A DNA stretch of 21,688 nt, taken from positions 1-21,688 of the IMG/VR virus record IMGVR_UViG_3300036852_000426; one strand, given 5' to 3'. Both the position numbers and the translations under genes were made by a program. Shown in pieces: positions 1 through 7,178 of the stretch. This DNA comes from a virus. Each line of letters starts with the position of its first letter. Position 1 is the first letter of the stretch. Under the pieces are notes generated by a model. That model saw nothing but the letters and a program-made list of their open reading frames with translations, was not told the origin of the DNA and searched no databases.

Positions 1-258
1 GCCATCCACATTTGACCAAAGGCCAACGGTCGCCGTACCTGTTCCGGCGAGCACGATTTTGATCCTGCACACCGTCATGCCCGCAGTGTTTTTGATTTTC
101 TGGGAAACCGTTGACCACGGCCCCCCCGCCGCGTTTGCACCGAATGATTGCAGCGCGAAGAACTCGGTGCAGGTAAGGCTGCCTGCCGGTGCGGTGCCAA
201 AAAGTGCTTGTTGTGGCGCGCCCACTGTTACGTCAGCCCCGTTCCGCTGATTATCCAC
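1..258 (-). CDS. Partial virion surface (tail/adhesin-like) protein, cut by left edge
   Basis: Reading the minus strand past the stop of the long tail gene shows an open frame of 86 codons with no stop to the window edge. A GTG at 258 could start it, which gives a 31-base overlap with the tail gene; the true start is not resolved and no clear ribosome site is seen. The translation contains an FFALQSFGAN stretch, then an AGMTVCRIKIVLAGTGTATV stretch and a GLWSNVDG end. This alternation of hydrophobic strands, with a late LWS/IWS motif, resembles jelly-roll domains of phage tail and adhesin proteins (family knowledge). Its place directly after the tail gene fits an accessory tail or fibre gene. 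The function is an inference from this short N-terminal piece. Confidence 0.5.
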   Translation of the reverse strand, partial: MDNQRNGADVTVGAPQQALFGTAPAGSLTCTEFFALQSFGANAAGGPWSTVSQKIKNTAGMTVCRIKIVLAGTGTATVGLWSNVDG

Positions 259-2477
259 TCGGTTGAGGTTATCTTGATCGCGGTAGCGACCCCGTTCGCC
301 GCCAGCGTCCGGCTGCCGGTCGTCCCGGCGCCCGCAAGCCGCATCGTATCAGAGGTTATGGCGATTGTAACAACCCCCGCCGAGTTCTGATTCACAATCG
401 TGATCGCCGTTCCAATCGGATAGGCGACGTTTGCATTGGAATCTATCGTAAAGGTCCGCGCGGTCGTGTCGGCGCTCGGGTGTAGCAGATGCTTGCCTGC
501 ATCCGCCAGAACCGTCGTGTAAGCCGCCGATTGAGAATTTTGCGGGATGCCACGGAAACCCGCCGCTACCGTGGATGTCGGGCCGCTGGCCGCGTCGATT
601 ATGAGTTCGGCGCCAGCGATGGTAAGGGTGTTCCCCGACTGGGTGATCGTCGCATCTCCATTGTCCCAGTTTATCACGCCACCTTCAGCTAGAAACAGGT
701 CGGAGAATTGATTGCTCGTCGATCCGAGGGCCGCGCCGTCGTTGGTTGTCGGCACAATCCCGGTCGTTATGGTCGGAGACGTGAGCACCCACGCCGAGGC
801 CGTGGAGGCGCCTGTGAATGTGTTGGCCGCGTCCGTGCGCGCCAGCGTGGCGGTCGTCGTCGGAAACGTGTAGGTGCGCGCGGTGGCCGCCGAAGGAAAG
901 GCGAATGTCGGGAGGTCCGTGCCGGTTGTCGTTAGGCTCGCGCCGAGCGTGATGGTCTTGCCGGTGTTCGCGATCCCAGTGCCGCCATTCGCGCCGGGCA
1001 CCACACCTGTCCCAAACGTCGTAAAGTTGAACGTCGTCGCATTGACCGTATTGACGGTCAGCGTGCCGCCCATCGTCAGATCGACGACGCCACCAATGTC
1101 GCCGTCTGTCGCAATCGTCACGATGTTGGCCAGTGTCACGATTCCGCTACTGCGGTCGATGGCGAGAGAGAGGCCGAGACTGCTTCCCGCATCATCGTAA
1201 CGCCGCAACTCGAAGTCTGAGCCGGCGTTCGAGCCGCCCTCCGCGGTGTTGTTCGTTGAAATCGACCAGCGCGGGAAGCTGCCCGTGCGAAGCATGTAGA
1301 AACCAAGCTCAAAGCCCGCCGCCGATTGAAGCGACATGAACGAATTCGCCGATCCGTTGATAATTGTTCCGTTTGTCGCCTGCCAGGTTCCTGTCACCAG
1401 TGAGCCGCTGGTTAGGAGCCCGCTTAGTGTCAGGGTTGTTCCGCTGGCCGCGCCGATGTTGCCGGAGAACGTAACGAGACCACCGGAAGCATTGGTGGTG
1501 TTTCCGAGAGCGGTGGCGACGCCCGTGCCGAGCCCTGTAAGGCCGCCGATGGGGAGACCGGTCGCGTTCGTCAGCACGATGGCCGACGGCGTGCCGAGGG
1601 CTGGCGTTACCAGCGTCGGCGAAGTTGCCAGCACCACACTTCCGCTGCCCGTCGTGGCCGTGATAGAGAGCGCGCCTGTCCCGCCGCTCGTCGTCACGAT
1701 GCCGTTGCTCGTGAGATTCGAGAGCGTAGCGATGTTCTGCGATGCGTTGACGGTAATCGTATTTGTCGAACGCGTCAGGCCGGTGCTGAACGTCAGCGGG
1801 ACTTCGTAGGCGGAGGTAGCGGTGAACGCTGCCGTTCCGAGCGTGCCGCCCGCGCCCACATTGAGCGTCGAGCCATCGGTGCCAGCGAGCGTTAGGGTGT
1901 TGTTGACTGTGAGCGTCTTTCCAGCAGCAACCGTAAGCGCGCCGGTCGTGGTTGTGATCGTCAGCCCGTTGACGGTTGTTGGGGTGATGGCACCCAGCGT
2001 CAGCGTGATGGCCGGCGTCGTAGTCGCGGTCGCTACCGATCCGGAGACTCCGTTGGCTGTGACCACTGAAACGCTCGTCACTGTGCCGCCGGCACCGGTA
2101 GCCGTGAGTGTTCCGCCCGCAAAGCTCAACCCGCTGCCAATCGTCACCGCCGCCAGCGCGTTTGCCCCGTCGCCGTAGATAATGCCATTCAGCGTGGTTG
2201 TAACCGCCAGCGTTCCGGTCGATGTGACTGGGCTGTTGGCCACACTAAACCCGGTCGGCATCGACAGGCCAACGCTTGTAACTGAGCCGCTGTTTGTGGC
2301 TGACAGGACGTTGCCAGCTAGTGCGAGGCCCGAGCCAATGGTGACGTTCGCCGGGACCGAACTCGCGTTGAAGCCGAGCAGGCTGTTCGCGGTGGGCGTG
2401 ACAGAGACCTGAATCCATCCTTTTGTCAGGGAGTCGCCAGTAAAACGTAACTGAGGTACTCTGATTTCGTTCGCCAT
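228..2477 (-). CDS. Long low-complexity tail fibre/appendage-type protein
   Basis: This 749-residue protein is very rich in Thr, Ser, Gly, Ala and Val, with hardly any charge in long stretches, as is usual for trimeric phage tail fibres. The N-terminus (MANEIRVPQL) is compact. Residues 44-70 and 110-137 are two copies of one module built on VTIGSGL...G..L.AT...G.VTSV. The middle part (about 370-480) has a more ordinary composition with an ELRRYDDAG segment. The last 110 residues contain GFRGIPQNSQSAAYT and end in WIISGTGLT, a C-terminal domain that I recognise from many phage tail proteins. The ATG at 2477 is chosen over an in-frame TTG at 2519, although neither has a good ribosome site. It is transcribed away from the HNH-like gene beside it and is followed by another surface-protein-like frame. 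It probably mediates host contact; receptor unknown. Confidence 0.8.
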   Translation of the reverse strand: MANEIRVPQLRFTGDSLTKGWIQVSVTPTANSLLGFNASSVPANVTIGSGLALAGNVLSATNSGSVTSVGLSMPTGFSVANSPVTSTGTLAVTTTLNGIIYGDGANALAAVTIGSGLSFAGGTLTATGAGGTVTSVSVVTANGVSGSVATATTTPAITLTLGAITPTTVNGLTITTTTGALTVAAGKTLTVNNTLTLAGTDGSTLNVGAGGTLGTAAFTATSAYEVPLTFSTGLTRSTNTITVNASQNIATLSNLTSNGIVTTSGGTGALSITATTGSGSVVLATSPTLVTPALGTPSAIVLTNATGLPIGGLTGLGTGVATALGNTTNASGGLVTFSGNIGAASGTTLTLSGLLTSGSLVTGTWQATNGTIINGSANSFMSLQSAAGFELGFYMLRTGSFPRWSISTNNTAEGGSNAGSDFELRRYDDAGSSLGLSLAIDRSSGIVTLANIVTIATDGDIGGVVDLTMGGTLTVNTVNATTFNFTTFGTGVVPGANGGTGIANTGKTITLGASLTTTGTDLPTFAFPSAATARTYTFPTTTATLARTDAANTFTGASTASAWVLTSPTITTGIVPTTNDGAALGSTSNQFSDLFLAEGGVINWDNGDATITQSGNTLTIAGAELIIDAASGPTSTVAAGFRGIPQNSQSAAYTTVLADAGKHLLHPSADTTARTFTIDSNANVAYPIGTAITIVNQNSAGVVTIAITSDTMRLAGAGTTGSRTLAANGVATAIKITSTEWIISGTGLT

Positions 2478-2522
2478 TGTATTAGTAGGTTGACCCGCAG
2501 CCCCGGCGCCCAGATACAAAAC

Positions 2523-2556
2523 AGGCCGAAGCGGAATTGTCGTTCCGAGACGGCCT
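2523..2556 (-). terminator. Strong interrupted hairpin, possible minus-strand terminator or leader element
   Basis: AGGCCG (2523-2528) pairs with CGGCCT (2551-2556), and CGGAA (2532-2536) pairs with TTCCG (2543-2547). This gives an 11-bp stem with a symmetric 3x3 internal loop and a 6-base terminal loop. On the minus strand the stem is followed by GTTTTG, a weak T-run, so a terminator or attenuator between the neck gene and the tail gene is possible. The plus-strand side has no T-run. It lies in the 107-base gap between the divergent tail gene and HNH-like gene, so it could instead be a leader structure of either one. Confidence 0.4.
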
Positions 2557-2584
2557 TAACCACAAAACGAAAGAGAGTTCGCTT

Positions 2585-3241
2585 ATGGCTGATTTGACTG
2601 ATGGGGAAGTTCGCAACGTAAGGAAAGATTTAACTGGGCAGATATTCGGGAGCTGGCTGGTTCTTGGCCCAACCGAGATTCACGCCAATCCCGGCGGCCA
2701 GTTGGTCAAAAGATGGCGCTGCGAATGCGCCTGCGGCACACAAATGTTTATGGAGCGCGCTACGCTGGTCCGCAGTAAATCGGCAAAATGCAGGCGGTGC
2801 CACACCACGCGATGTATTTACCCCCGCCTTAAGGAACACCCGCTTTACGATGTTTATCGCACAATGAAAGGGCGTTGTCATAGCAAAACCAACCCGGATT
2901 ATCCGCATTATGGAGGGCGTGGAATTGCCGTCGATGAGCCGTGGCGATCCTCCCAATACGAATTTTACTCCGACATGATGGCGTCGTGGCGTCATGGTAT
3001 GACTTTGGAGCGGAAAGATAATAACGGTAACTACTGTAAAGATAACTGCTGTTGGGCAACGTATCGCGAGCAGGCGAATAATAGGCGCTCCAATCGAAGG
3101 CTTACGTGGAATGGCGAAACCAAAACGGCGCTTGAGTGGGCGAGAATCACAGGCATAGAGCAGTCGCTTCTCAGGAATCGAGCGGATCGCGGAATGCCAG
3201 AGGATAAAATCTTTTTCATGGGGAATCTTCCAAGGCGCTAG
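2585..3241 (+). CDS. HNH-like/zinc-ribbon homing-type phage protein
   Basis: This 218-residue protein belongs to a widespread family of small free-standing phage proteins usually annotated as HNH or homing-endonuclease-like. The signs are an N-terminal LTGQIFGSWLVLG segment, a zinc-ribbon pattern CxCxCG (Cys46, 48, 50) with CxxC at 69-72, then LYDVYRTMKGRC, a YGGRGIAV motif (109-116), LERKDNNGNY (141-150) and NCCWATYREQANNRR (154-168), and a helical WARITGIEQSLLRNR tail that may bind DNA. The classical HNH histidines are not obvious, so nuclease activity is an inference. The ATG at 2585 has GAGAG upstream; an in-frame TTG at 2537 would fall inside the hairpin. It opposes the structural operon and shares the bases CTAG at its stop with the stop of the neck gene. 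Its codons are more AT-rich than its neighbours, which suggests an independent arrival. Confidence 0.7.
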   Translation: MADLTDGEVRNVRKDLTGQIFGSWLVLGPTEIHANPGGQLVKRWRCECACGTQMFMERATLVRSKSAKCRRCHTTRCIYPRLKEHPLYDVYRTMKGRCHSKTNPDYPHYGGRGIAVDEPWRSSQYEFYSDMMASWRHGMTLERKDNNGNYCKDNCCWATYREQANNRRSNRRLTWNGETKTALEWARITGIEQSLLRNRADRGMPEDKIFFMGNLPRR

Positions 3242-4254
3242 ATCGAGTTTTGGAAAAAAACCTTCTGGTTTGTCGATGCATTGTAATCGTTTGGGCGCAT
3301 GACGCCATTCGGAACATCGGTAGCGGCGGTCGAAGACATCAGCACCCACGTTTGCAGTTCGCCAGAAATCTTGACCTGAAGAACGTATGGTGTAGTTATG
3401 GATACGGTGGGTAAATTTTGTAGCGAAATATTGGTCGCGCCCTCCAGGGCCGTGACGACTGTAAGGAAAGGAATATCCTGTGGGCCGAAGCCGTAAAATG
3501 GGTCGGAAGGCATGATTAAAGTACTATTATATTCCTCATCTTTTTCCTGCATACTCTGCGTCTCCTGAAAGTCTCGGTATAGGGCGAGCCGGAGCTGGCT
3601 GTAATTCTCCTGATGGAGCCGGGCGAGGGTCGGGTTCTTATCGACGTTTAGGGTTATCTTCCAAAGAATATAGGCGGCGACCGCCTCCGAAACTTCCTCC
3701 GGGAAGTTGATGACATCGGCATCGTCAAAATCATACTTGTAGCCGTCCCAAATCAACACTAGCCGCGTCGAGGTCGTGAGCTGTGGGTAGATCAGAAAAT
3801 TCCGCCCCATTGGCCCAATTGTGTAGACATACGCCTTCGCCATCCAATTAGCCGCCTCGTCCTCATCGACCGGAGGCACCGCGCCCGGCCAGCAGCATCC
3901 CCACCATGTCGAAAACGACAGCCGCCCGCAGATCAAATCCTGCCTATGTTCCCAAGGGTAGAAATTTAGCCGGTAGCGGTTGCACAGCACGTCATCGCCA
4001 TCGGCCACCGAGTAGATGTAGCACGCCTTGGGCTTGGCGCCCGTCGGCATCGGCACCAGATGCGCCTGACTCTCAATGGCTACGTCACCCGAGGTGAACG
4101 TCGAGTAGTTCGCGTCCCGGTAGCCACGGATATACCGCTGCAAATCCAAGATCGCGTTCCGCATGTAACGGTCGCGAAACGTGGCAAGACCGCGGCGGGT
4201 TGCTTCCACCGCCAAGTGGCTGTCCACCGAGACTACGAATTCGGCCCATGTCAT
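3238..4254 (-). CDS. Probable neck/head-completion adaptor protein
   Basis: This 338-residue protein has no motif I can assign firmly. The N-terminus (MTWAEFVVSVDSHL followed by RDRYMRNAILDLQRYIRGYR) is an amphipathic helical segment. A helical middle part (FPEEVSEAVAAYILWKITL, near residues 185-203) resembles head-tail adaptor proteins of podovirus-like phages. The C-terminal 60 residues (LQVKISGELQTWVL, then GVMRPNDYN) look like a beta domain. It lies between the capsid gene and the tail gene, where connector or tail-tube genes normally sit. The ATG at 4254 is 3 bases after the previous stop with GGTGA close upstream. Its stop shares CTAG with the opposing HNH-like gene. Adaptor is the best guess from position and the helical core; tail tube or tail completion is possible. 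Confidence 0.5.
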   Translation of the reverse strand: MTWAEFVVSVDSHLAVEATRRGLATFRDRYMRNAILDLQRYIRGYRDANYSTFTSGDVAIESQAHLVPMPTGAKPKACYIYSVADGDDVLCNRYRLNFYPWEHRQDLICGRLSFSTWWGCCWPGAVPPVDEDEAANWMAKAYVYTIGPMGRNFLIYPQLTTSTRLVLIWDGYKYDFDDADVINFPEEVSEAVAAYILWKITLNVDKNPTLARLHQENYSQLRLALYRDFQETQSMQEKDEEYNSTLIMPSDPFYGFGPQDIPFLTVVTALEGATNISLQNLPTVSITTPYVLQVKISGELQTWVLMSSTAATDVPNGVMRPNDYNASTNQKVFFQNSI

Positions 4255-4257
4255 GCG

Positions 4258-4674
4258 TCACCATTTCTTCCGGCGCCCACCGCCCGCCAGCAGCGGTTCG
4301 TCGGGCGGGGAATTTGCTGTCGTTTGAAGTTCCACCATCGCCATCGCCGGCTCCGCCGCCTTAGCGGTGGTCGGCGCGGTACGGCTTGCCGCAGGTTCCG
4401 CAATTGCCACCGCGGGATGTTCGCCCCGCGGATTCGGCTGCGCTAGCGAGTTGACCTGTCTGGCTGGTAGCTTTTTTTTTAAACTGTCGTAACGCTCGAA
4501 TATAATTTCGCCGACCCGTGGGTCGCCGGATGCGAGAATACTGGACGCCGACTCATCGTCAGCCTCCAGTATCCCAAGCCATGTTCCGCCCCGAGCGAGA
4601 ACAGGCTCAAAGTTCCAACTACGACCCCCCGCCACAACCGGGCGGGAGGCATTGGTTGTAAGCAGGTAGCGCAT
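4258..4674 (-). CDS. Small structural-operon protein of unknown function
   Basis: This 138-residue protein has a folded-looking N-terminal half (MRYLLTTNASRPVVAGGR, then GGTWLGILEADDE and VGEIIFERY) and a disordered Ala/Pro/Thr-rich second half ending in a basic RRKKW. It lies 15 bases after the capsid gene and 3 bases before the neck gene, so it is certainly part of the head-neck cluster. A GGGAG about 12 bases before the ATG at 4674 is a weak ribosome site. It may be a decoration, head-completion or capsid-accessory protein, but nothing in the sequence decides among these. Confidence 0.6.
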   Translation of the reverse strand: MRYLLTTNASRPVVAGGRSWNFEPVLARGGTWLGILEADDESASSILASGDPRVGEIIFERYDSLKKKLPARQVNSLAQPNPRGEHPAVAIAEPAASRTAPTTAKAAEPAMAMVELQTTANSPPDEPLLAGGGRRKKW

Positions 4675-4689
4675 CGGGGCGCGCTCCCG

Positions 4690-6393
4690 TTAGGACTGGG
4701 GCACCGTGCAGCCGCTGATGCTGATCTTCGGGCAGTCCAGACTGTAGTTGTGGTAGATCATGTGCTGGTTCGGGCGATCCAGTAGCACCGTCCACATTTT
4801 CGAGCGGAGGTCGTAGCTGACGACCGTCGGATCAATGACGCACTGGTACTCGGCCAACTCGGTATTCGAGCCGGGCCGGCGCCGCGTCACCTGTTTGGAC
4901 TTCGACGGATCGACGCCGATCTTGATGTCCGCCCAGTTGATGAACCAAATTTGGTTGCCGCGAATCTGGAAGTTCCAGCCGACGACCTGCGTGTTGTAGG
5001 CGTCGATCAAGTCGTTGAAGTAATCGAGCTGGAAGATCGCCAGCACTAACCCTTCCTTCTTCAGATCGTAGTTGTCGTAGACGAACATCAGCATACCATC
5101 GTGGGTGATCTTTTCACCCATCTTGACGAAGCGGGTCGTGTCCCACTGGTACTTCGCCTTGTAGAATTTCGTCATCACCTCGAAGATCAAGTCCGCCGTC
5201 AGGCGGTCGGTGTAGCCGTCGATGGTCCGCGCGTCGTCGGTGTCGGCCTCCCGGTTGCGCCGCAGGTAGTACATGTCGGCGAACAGCAGATCGAGGTCGA
5301 GCGGCAGTCCGAGGAAGTCGCGCACCCGGTTACAGTCGGCCAGTAGATGAAAGATTCCGATGGCCCGCGCCTTGTAGGAGAGCAAACACGTCGGCTGGCC
5401 GACATCGTAAACGGGCGGAAGATTGGTGTAGTTGGCGGTCGTCTGGTTGTCCACGTCGATGGCCATCCCGTAAAACACCGAGTTGTACCACGCCTTGTTG
5501 TAGAGGACCTTTTTCTGCTTTTGCTGCTCGGCGAGCGACATGTAGCGGAACGTCTTGAGGTAGTCGTTCACCTGGCCGTTGAGAATGTAGCCGAGCACCT
5601 TTTCCTGCACCGAATCACGGCAGTAGGATTCGCGGCTCGTCTGAATCCAGCTCGGAAGGAGCTTCGCCGAAAGGTCGGCGGGCAACTCCGGGCAATACGC
5701 CTCTTCGTTGGCCACCGAGTTCGTGCCGATCTCGACCATGCCGAACATCGGCTGCCATTCGGAGCGTTCAGCCGGCGTATACAGCGCCCAGTTGGCGGCG
5801 CTGACCGGAGGATAAACAACCACGTTGGCGCGCGGGATAGCACCAGAATCGGCATTGGTCGCAGAATAGATTGTGACGGTGATCGTCTTCGCCGTCTTGG
5901 TGGTCACATTGTCCCACGTCCGAATGTTGAGCGTCATACCGGCCACGAAGTACCGCTCGATGTTGGCCAGCGTCGTCTGAAACGGACTGTTGCCGAGGCC
6001 AAGAGTGAGCTGCCATGCCGAGGCCGGCGCACCCGCCACGCCACCGACGCCACCGGCGCCCGTGACAATCGTAAAGTAGTTCGCGTTTATGACCGACCGC
6101 TGGATGCGCTGGATAAACGGAAGGATGATCGACTGCTCGCCGTCGATGTTCATCGTGTTCAGCTTGATGTCCTTCGTTGAACCATCGAGCAGGTTCATCA
6201 GCGGGTTCTCGCGCACGCCGAGCATCTTCGCCTCCTTGGTGTCGATGATGGCGCGGGTTAGGGCGATTTCCTTGTAGGAAAGCGCCTCGAATTCAGTTGG
6301 GGTTAGCCCGGTGATGGATGCACGTTTTAATGTACAACCACATGAAGAGTCGATCTTTACGACACGACCTACGCAATTTGCTTCAAGCGCCAT
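4690..6393 (-). CDS. Probable major capsid protein
   Basis: This 567-residue protein of mixed alpha/beta composition has no enzyme motif. It is placed after the portal and scaffold genes and before the neck gene, where the major head protein is expected. The N-terminus contains a CVGRVVKIDSSCGC cysteine cluster and then LTPTEFEALSYKEIALTRAI. A Gly/Ala-rich segment (GAGGVGGVAGAPASAW, about residue 112) may be a flexible loop, and a beta-rich insertion follows. At 567 residues it is longer than typical HK97-fold capsid proteins of 300-400, so extra domains are likely. The ATG at 6393 has no Shine-Dalgarno sequence; instead a 6-bp hairpin (6402-6416) sits 8 bases upstream with an A-rich spacer. 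The assignment rests on synteny and size, not on a recognised signature. Confidence 0.6.
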   Translation of the reverse strand: MALEANCVGRVVKIDSSCGCTLKRASITGLTPTEFEALSYKEIALTRAIIDTKEAKMLGVRENPLMNLLDGSTKDIKLNTMNIDGEQSIILPFIQRIQRSVINANYFTIVTGAGGVGGVAGAPASAWQLTLGLGNSPFQTTLANIERYFVAGMTLNIRTWDNVTTKTAKTITVTIYSATNADSGAIPRANVVVYPPVSAANWALYTPAERSEWQPMFGMVEIGTNSVANEEAYCPELPADLSAKLLPSWIQTSRESYCRDSVQEKVLGYILNGQVNDYLKTFRYMSLAEQQKQKKVLYNKAWYNSVFYGMAIDVDNQTTANYTNLPPVYDVGQPTCLLSYKARAIGIFHLLADCNRVRDFLGLPLDLDLLFADMYYLRRNREADTDDARTIDGYTDRLTADLIFEVMTKFYKAKYQWDTTRFVKMGEKITHDGMLMFVYDNYDLKKEGLVLAIFQLDYFNDLIDAYNTQVVGWNFQIRGNQIWFINWADIKIGVDPSKSKQVTRRRPGSNTELAEYQCVIDPTVVSYDLRSKMWTVLLDRPNQHMIYHNYSLDCPKISISGCTVPQS

Positions 6394-6401
6394 GATATTT
6401 T

Positions 6402-6416
6402 TGGGTTAAAAACCCA
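6402..6416 (-). promoter_or_regulatory. Small hairpin in the leader just before the capsid start
   Basis: TGGGTT and AACCCA form a 6-bp perfect inverted repeat with a 3-base loop, ending 8 bases before the capsid ATG (minus strand). The spacer is A/T-rich and there is no Shine-Dalgarno match. It could shape ribosome access or mRNA stability for a highly expressed gene; this is inference. Confidence 0.35.
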
Positions 6417-6458
6417 GAATATCACTGCGCCGCCTCCGAAGCTGGAATACCCGCCATC

Positions 6459-6527
6459 TATAGGATATACCTATAATTGATTATCTTGCCTGTCTCGTAG
6501 CCCGATCTTGCCTACAAATAATTGTAG
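6459..6527. repeat. Cluster of short palindromes and direct repeats in divergent intergenic region
   Basis: The 188-base gap between the capsid gene and the HNH-AP2 gene (6394-6581) is AT-rich and holds TATAGG/CCTATA (6459-6464 and 6470-6475, 5-base spacer), two copies of ATCTTGCCT (6483-6491 and 6505-6513, 22 bases apart, about two helical turns), and CTACAA/TTGTAG (6512-6517 and 6522-6527, 4-base loop). A TATAAT lies at 6472-6477 on the plus strand but without a good -35. This may be a promoter or operator region for the two divergent genes, or a scar of the endonuclease insertion. Confidence 0.4.
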
Positions 6528-6581
6528 CCAATTAGACACTATAGCATTGACTGATGCACTATTGTGGTTATCTGTTTCCGA

Positions 6582-7178
6582 ATGGCACAAAAAGGAGGTA
6601 AGTGGTTTGTAAGGAACGATAGGTGGATCACCGCCGAATACCTCCGATTCATATTATCCTACGACCCAAATACCGGCGAGTTTAGATGGAAGCAGAAGAT
6701 AAATTGCACCATTGTCGTAGGCGAACTGGCTGGTAGTTCAAGCCCAACCGGCATAATGATAGGCATAAACGGCGCACGGGTAATGGCTCACCGGCTTGCT
6801 TGGCTTTATGTTCACGGTGAATGGCCCGTTGCCACGATAGACCATAAGGACAGAAATAATCACAACAACCGGTGGGAAAACCTCCGCGAGGCCACGCATT
6901 TTCAGCAGCGCGGCAATATGAATCTCAGGCCGCACAAAATGTCCCGGTTTCGCGGGGTGTCATTCAATAAACAACCCGGACTCGCAAGACCGTGGCGAGC
7001 CCAGCTCCGGGTTGATGGCTACTCCAGACAATTGGGGTATTACGCGACCCAAGAAGAGGCGCATGTTGTTTACGAAAAAGCCGCGAAAGAAACTTGGGGT
7101 GATTACTACACCCCGCACAGCGTTCTATTTCCTACGTCCGCGCCACCGCCAGCGCCCGATCCCAATCCGCGTACTTAA
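6582..7178 (+). CDS. HNH homing endonuclease with C-terminal AP2 DNA-binding domain
   Basis: This 198-residue protein has the two-domain layout of a free-standing phage homing endonuclease. The N-terminal ITAEYLRFILSYDPNTGEFRW segment (split here at about 16-36) leads into an HNH domain with AHRLAWLYVHGEWP (69-82), IDHKDRNNHNNRWENL (86-101) and the catalytic-type DH pair at 87-88. Residues 121-177 form an AP2 domain (SRFRGVSF, WRAQLRVDG, LGYYATQEEA, YEKAAKETWGDYY). ATG 6582 is preferred over GTG 6564; a strong AAAGGAGG lies inside the frame at codons 4-6 but no in-frame start follows it. The frame runs 47 bases antisense into the end of the GH130-like gene, and its Pro-rich last 14 residues come from that overlap. 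Lower GC than the neighbours suggests an inserted selfish gene. Confidence 0.88.
   Translation: MAQKGGKWFVRNDRWITAEYLRFILSYDPNTGEFRWKQKINCTIVVGELAGSSSPTGIMIGINGARVMAHRLAWLYVHGEWPVATIDHKDRNNHNNRWENLREATHFQQRGNMNLRPHKMSRFRGVSFNKQPGLARPWRAQLRVDGYSRQLGYYATQEEAHVVYEKAAKETWGDYYTPHSVLFPTSAPPPAPDPNPRT

Noticed and set aside
3254-3271. Minus-strand AAACC-AGAA-GGTTT stem followed by T residues, terminator-like.
   Set aside because: It is an AT-rich 5-bp stem inside the last codons of the neck gene and is probably a by-product of the Lys-Val-Phe-Phe codons.
6472-6477. TATAAT as a -10 box for the HNH-AP2 gene.
   Set aside because: No acceptable -35 element lies 16-18 bases upstream, and the site overlaps a palindrome; a promoter cannot be claimed from it alone.
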